The notes beneath the pieces were generated by a model. The model was not told where the DNA came from. It saw only the letters and a list, made by a program, of their open reading frames with translations, and searched no databases. Shown in pieces: positions 39,385 to 42,924 of a stretch of 42,924 nucleotides of DNA (position 1 is the stretch's first letter; every line of letters begins with the position of its first letter). This DNA is from Desulfobulbus sp. (GTDB lineage: Bacteria; Desulfobacterota; Desulfobulbia; Desulfobulbales; Desulfobulbaceae): assembly GCA_028684915.1 (NCBI GenBank), contig JAQUEZ010000033.1, positions 1-42,924 of the forward strand, written 5' to 3'. A program made the position numbers and the translations under genes.

Positions 39385-39575
39385 TTATCCTTCCCAAGCG
39401 TCGCTTGCCATCTGCCGTTTTTCTTCCCTCACTACTTGCAAATAGATTTCAGTAGTCTTGGTTTTCAGTGTGGCCCATAAGTTGAGATAATACGTGGATC
39501 GGCAGCGGTTTCTTGGCTGTGACGATCGCCACGCCGAATGCCGGAGTTCTTTGCCGGTGGCCATCTTGCCGACGG
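39385..39575 (-). pseudogene. C-terminal remnant of a tyrosine recombinase (integrase)
   Basis: In the leftward direction ATGKELRH, then GVAIVTAKKPLPIHVLSQLM followed by GHT, and after a frameshift KTKTTEIYLQVVREEKRQM match the catalytic end of tyrosine recombinases: LRH, the Gly-His pair and the nucleophile Tyr (EIYLQ). At least one frameshift, near 39455, and probably another after LRH break the frame, and the first two thirds are missing. Proteins of this type integrate ICEs and genomic islands. This may be the dead integrase of the element, or of a neighbour. Confidence 0.65.
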
Positions 39576-39857
39576 ATCCCGGCCCGGTCCGTATGATCAC
39601 CTGTCAATTGTATGTCAACGGCAGTGCCAGCCAAGCGGAACTCTGCCGGGTCTTCGGAGTGAGCAAGATCAGTATGTTGCGCAGTGTGAAACTGTATCGG
39701 GAAAAGGGCATGGCCGGTTTTTTGCACCTGTGCCTGTCGTGGGCCGGCGGTGTTGACGCCTGCGATGCTGGAGCAGATGCAGCAACACCTTGATGAGGAA
39801 CACGCCATCCCCGACATAGCCAGAGGAACTGAGTCTAAAAGCCGGGTTTCTCCGTAG
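39574..39857 (+). pseudogene. Frameshifted HTH protein of transposase type
   Basis: DPGPVRMITCQLYVNGSASQ, then AELCRVFGVSKISMLRSVKL and YREKGMAGF form the HTH found at the N terminus of a family of transposase-like proteins in which RMITxQLxVNG opens the sequence. A frameshift then leads to RGPAVLTPAMLEQMQQHLDE and HAIPDIARGT, the family's second part, which stops at 39857. The remainder is absent. It directly abuts the integrase remnant on the other strand. Confidence 0.55.
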
Positions 39858-40215
39858 AATGTGTGGTTGACCGGTTACGCCCTGCTCTACAGCCTATTGT
39901 TGTTGCCCAATCCGAGCAGTTGCATTGGAATCGGTCGTTGGCTGGAACAACTCTACGTACCGTTTAATAATCCGGCGCTGTCGGTAGTATTGAGCCCCTA
40001 TTCTATCAAAGCCATGCCCTGCGGGTGTGCGCTGTGCGCCCAGCCTTGACAGAAGTGAGCCTACACGCTCGTTAATCTTCCATGGTATTCAGGCTATGGA
40101 TTTCAAAGCACACGATCTTGCAATTTTACACTTAACCTTATTTGTTCATTTTAACATTTGCATATTTACGACTAATCTTAAAAGTGTAAAAGGCAGGCTC
40201 AGGTGTTTGGATAAC
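39858..40215. other. Decayed stretch without a supported gene
   Basis: Short rightward frames (39861-40049 and 40027-40353) have no recognisable content. The sequence probably continues the decayed transposase region. It becomes AT-rich near 40130-40190. Confidence 0.4.
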
Positions 40216-40626
40216 TCAATATCCTCTCCCGCCACACCGGGAACAAGCTTTCCAGCCATCGTTGACCTCATCATCCTGGTCATCACAGAGCAGGCCAGTA
40301 CCACGACACGCAGGACAATCGGGAAGTCCTCTATTGGCAACATGATACCGTAGCCATCGCTCCCACAGGTCCAGGAAAACCTGATCACCATTGTCGAGTA
40401 ATTGTTGTGGTTCTATTCCAAGCTCAACTCTGCCTTGGATAACGGAAAGAGCCGCCTGATAATGAAGGCTATCCAAATTGCACAGATCGACGATATTTAA
40501 TTGGAACTCACTTCCATTGTAAGCGCTTAACAGCACCTGGGCAGCAACTCGGCTACCACCAGTGTCACCTTCTGCAAGATGAGCGAGTTTAAGGATCGCG
40601 TCGGAATATTCTAGTTCAGTGGTCAT
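40216..40626 (-). CDS. DUF7673-like protein with CxxCxGxG zinc motif
   Basis: From the ATG at 40626, behind a GGAGAGAGGGG ribosome binding site, the product has 136 residues; an in-frame start at 40713 is rejected for lack of such a site. SRVAAQVLLSAYNGSEFQLN and VDLCNLDSLHYQAAL resemble a plasmid-borne family I recall as DUF7673. The C terminus adds CPACRGTGLL and CSRCGGRGY, DnaJ-like zinc-binding repeats. Such proteins are common on plasmids and have no known function. The gene appears intact although its surroundings are decayed. Confidence 0.7.
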   Translation of the reverse strand: MTTELEYSDAILKLAHLAEGDTGGSRVAAQVLLSAYNGSEFQLNIVDLCNLDSLHYQAALSVIQGRVELGIEPQQLLDNGDQVFLDLWERWLRYHVANRGLPDCPACRGTGLLCDDQDDEVNDGWKACSRCGGRGY

Positions 40627-41024
40627 CCCCTCTCTCCTTTTTGTAGCCTGCGACTTTTGGCTTTGGAAGGCTCGATAAATACAAACTGTTGCTGTTGGTC
40701 TAGAGAAATCCAAATCAATCTTTCACGCAATAGTTGAGTGCGAATTCCTCGCCATTAGGCAGTGGTGCAATCGAGCTTCAATCTTTTGTTCCTACCCACA
40801 CAAGAGTTTGCGAGGCGGAAGCGTGCGCCTCAACATTTCATTATTTCATTATTTACTTTTTTACGATTAAACATAAATGAACATTTGTTGCCGGATTGAA
40901 AACCACATGAGATAAAGGAAACTGAGATTTCCGTGTTCATGCTTTCCGTTAGGAAGCGGTGTCAAGTCAATCTCTATGGGAGCTGTTCCCAATCGAACAG
41001 TTTTCATTTTGAAATAAAAATCCT
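40627..41024. other. Gap right of the DUF7673-like gene
   Basis: About 400 bp with low GC around 40830-40880. A leftward 66-codon frame (40867-41067) overlaps the end of the glycoside hydrolase remnant and reads LRQNIEDFYFKMKTVRLG, without a recognised family. Confidence 0.4.
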
Positions 41025-41566
41025 CTATATTTTGCCTGAGACGAAGGCCTGACTCCGCATTAGGCACTGCACCGCACCCACATACTTTCCCGTGTCAAAG
41101 GAGATGAGCATGAGCAGGTAATCCATCGAGGTAGAATAGGCGGCGGTGACGCTGCGGCAGAAGCCGCGATTATAGGCCGCGCCCTTGGTCAGGTAATCGG
41201 TGACCAGGGGGTTGTGTAGCATCAGTTCCTTGCGCAGCAGCTGATCAATGACGGGGCGATACATTGAGGCAGGTTCAATCGGATTGACCGTGGTCAAACG
41301 GACATGGGCTACAATGATCCATGCCCGTGAGTTCGCCGCTATCTCGCGAAACTGCAGCCAATCGCTGTGCATCAGGGTGGCTGGGGAAATGGCTAAGTCG
41401 GCGGAAAAATGATGCGTGTCCGCAGGCACCTTTTGCTGGCCGGGAAAGTGTTTCAAGGCCGAATAACCCAGGATTCCCGCAAACCTCGCACATAGGCACC
41501 GGCGATGCGTGTGACCTCCAGGGGATCATCGGCAATGGCCCGTTGACCGATTTTGGTGTGCCTGTC
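41025..41566 (-). pseudogene. Fragment of a glycoside hydrolase family 3 enzyme (NagZ-like)
   Basis: Leftward, KIGQRAIADDPLEVTRIAGA and YVRGLRES are followed after a frameshift (near 41460) by ALKHFPGQQKVPADTHHF, then AWIIVAHVRLTTVNPIEPAS and SVTAAYSTSMDYLLML. These are the central blocks of the GH3 catalytic domain (beta-N-acetylhexosaminidase type, KHFPG with the His-containing loop). The nucleophile Asp normally follows VVTDDL; here LVTDYL suggests that the residue after it has changed. N- and C-terminal parts are missing. It is a chromosomal-type gene fragment stranded among mobile-element debris. Confidence 0.65.
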
Positions 41567-42095
41567 TAGGGTGATTGGTGGTTGCAGATTTTTGTCCTGG
41601 ATCTGTCATCATCGGCAATTTTCCGCCAAGATCGGTGTTCCCCATGCAACAATACATATTCAGTAATGGATACCGACCTTTTCGATTATCCGACCCAAGT
41701 TGGACAATCCTTTTCAATCCTTCCCTAACAGCCGAGGTCACTTTATGAGTTGCCACCAGGGGCTGCCTTGGCAATATCTGGCAGGTCGCTCGTTTTACAA
41801 TACACGCTTTGCCAGTTTCTGTCGTATAACGATACTGTTTATTCACGGTTTCATTGACCGGAGCGACCATGCTTTATCGCTTTATTTCCTTACCCCTGCT
41901 GAAGCGAAAACCCTCCACCATCTCGCCCTACCCTACTTCCAACATTCACTTTCCGATGAATGGTCATTGCGTCAAGTTATCCCTAATTCCTTGCTTTTTC
42001 GTTGATTAGCCGCATTGTTCACATTTTTTCATTATTTCTCCTTATTTCTTTATTTCATCATTGCCTTTTTTACGATTTTCTTTAAATTAACAAAC
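41567..42095. other. Gene-free region left of the IS1182-type element
   Basis: Frames on both strands (41526-41870 minus and 41700-42005 plus) are short and without recognisable domains. The last 90 bp are AT-rich with several T-rich runs. CTTTTTTACGATT occurs both here (around 42065) and near 40855, so these stretches may be related debris. Confidence 0.4.
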
Positions 42096-42111
42096 GAGCC
42101 TGTCGCAGAAC
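42096..42111 (+). repeat. Probable left end of the IS1182-type element
   Basis: GAGCCTGTCGCAGAAC lies 87 bp before the transposase start and recurs in inverse orientation at 19844-19859. The right end of the element is outside the window, so the inverted repeat cannot be confirmed here. Confidence 0.5.
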
Positions 42112-42197
42112 CGATGCAATAAAACTCAATATATGTTATTGAATTTAAAGCATTAGTTGAGTTTCCAAGACTTCTCCCTCCGCCGAAGGACAAATCC

Positions 42198-42924
42198 ATG
42201 CGCCGTCGATTTCACAAGCCCAATCGGAGTCAACTGCATCTGCTGCCGATCTCGATCGACCAGTGGGTGGAGGAAAATCACCTTGCGCGGTTTCTTTGGG
42301 ATTGTGTGGAGCATTTCAATCTGGGGCAGTTTTACGCGGCCTACGGCGATGAAGGCGCGCCGCCTTATGATCCGCAGATGATGCTGGCCACCTTGCTGTA
42401 TGCCTGGTGTCTGGGCATCCGGTCGTCTCGGCGGATCGCCCAGGCCTGTGAGGATCAAGTGCCGTTTCGGTGGCTGACCGGCAATATCCGGCCCGATCAC
42501 TGTGCCTTTGCCCGTTTCCGCAGCCGTCACGAGGAGGCGATCAACCATCTGTTTGCCCAGGTGCTGTCGCTCTGTCATGAGGCGGGCCTGGCGAAGGTGG
42601 GCAAGGTCTACCTGGACGGGACCAAGATGCAGGCCAGCGCATCCCTGGCGGCCAACCGCACGCTTGCGCATCTGGAACAGGAAATCGTGAAGATGCAGGC
42701 GGAAATGAAAACGGCGGACGCTGCCGATGACGCACGGCATGGCAAGGATCGGAGGGGCGACGAACTGCCCGCCGGGTTGCGCGGCAAACGCGAGCGTCTG
42801 GCGCGGTTGCAGGAGGCCAAGGAACGCCTTGAGCTGGCGGCAACGGCCGAGCGTTTGGCGCAGGAGTCGAAGCTGGCCAAGCGGGCGGAAGAGGAGGAGC
42901 AGAGCGGCAAGAAGAAACCCGGCC
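42198..42924 (+). CDS. IS1182-family transposase (3' end outside window)
   Basis: From ATG 42198, behind GAAGGA, 242 residues run to the window edge without a stop. The DUF772 N terminus is clear (LLPISIDQWVEENHLARFLW, YDPQMMLATLLYAWCLGIRS, SRRIAQACEDQVPFRWLTG). VYLDGTKMQASAS contains the first catalytic Asp of the DDE domain, and the following long coiled region rich in Ala, Glu, Lys and Arg is usual for IS1182/IS1380-like relatives. The transposase acts on the element's ends, one of which is probably at 42096. The part seen is intact. Confidence 0.9.
   Translation, partial: MRRRFHKPNRSQLHLLPISIDQWVEENHLARFLWDCVEHFNLGQFYAAYGDEGAPPYDPQMMLATLLYAWCLGIRSSRRIAQACEDQVPFRWLTGNIRPDHCAFARFRSRHEEAINHLFAQVLSLCHEAGLAKVGKVYLDGTKMQASASLAANRTLAHLEQEIVKMQAEMKTADAADDARHGKDRRGDELPAGLRGKRERLARLQEAKERLELAATAERLAQESKLAKRAEEEEQSGKKKPG

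Noticed and set aside
39296..39445. 49-codon plus frame with MTTAESQVMNDVFYRL
   Set aside because: No good ribosome binding site and it overlaps the integrase remnant on the other strand; possibly real but unsupported.

Overview
The window looks like accessory DNA from a Gram-negative bacterium. Gene content (type III restriction-modification, Zorya, KlcA-type antirestriction, Tn3 and IS1182 family transposases) suggests Pseudomonadota or Desulfobacterota; this is inference, since no ribosomal or housekeeping gene is present. Three zones can be told apart.

(1) About 1-18,050 is a defence island. All genes read leftward except a WYL-domain regulator at its right border, which faces outward with a clear inverted-repeat operator in front of it. 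From right to left: a dual-specificity-type phosphatase overlapping an ADP-ribosylglycohydrolase, a membrane-anchored Mrr-type endonuclease, then a tightly packed block of SNF2-type helicase, DUF262/HNH (GmrSD-like) protein, DUF4391 protein, type III methyltransferase Mod, AlbA_2/Schlafen-type ATP-binding protein and type III endonuclease Res. The left edge cuts a gene that reads as ZorA, the proton-channel subunit of a Zorya anti-phage system; its partners would lie outside the window.

(2) About 18,200-38,000 is a plasmid- or ICE-like backbone carrying small cargo genes, three toxin-antitoxin loci or remnants with HU/IHF, two Tn3-type ends facing away from each other, a probable AcrVA2-family anti-CRISPR, a truncated thermonuclease and several frameshifted remnants. 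Its core is a long rightward array from 25.8 to 37.8 kb: Rad52-like annealing protein, Cas4-like nuclease, SSB, DUF6094 DNA methyltransferase, SNF2-like helicase, RadC, DUF2786 protein, KlcA/ArdB antirestriction protein, DUF932 protein and several unknown small proteins. It is closed by a strong intrinsic terminator.

The most striking feature is that most genes of this array (12 sites) are preceded by their own 70-90 nt structured leader. In each, a 5' hairpin competes with a downstream segment that can form a terminator-like stem or pair with the ribosome binding site and start codon. The pairing arms differ from gene to gene but remain complementary. By context this resembles the known radC RNA motif (5' UTRs of radC, methyltransferase and antirestriction genes on mobile elements); the repeated, gene-tailored sequestration of the start codon is the part worth testing as a shared regulatory system.

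(3) About 38,000-42,924 is a decayed border: a ParE remnant, an intact CopG/ParE-type pair with a 25-bp operator palindrome, fragments of a tyrosine recombinase, a transposase-like HTH protein and a glycoside hydrolase family 3 enzyme, a DUF7673-like gene, and the start of an IS1182-family element running off the right edge. No rRNA, tRNA or CRISPR array was seen.
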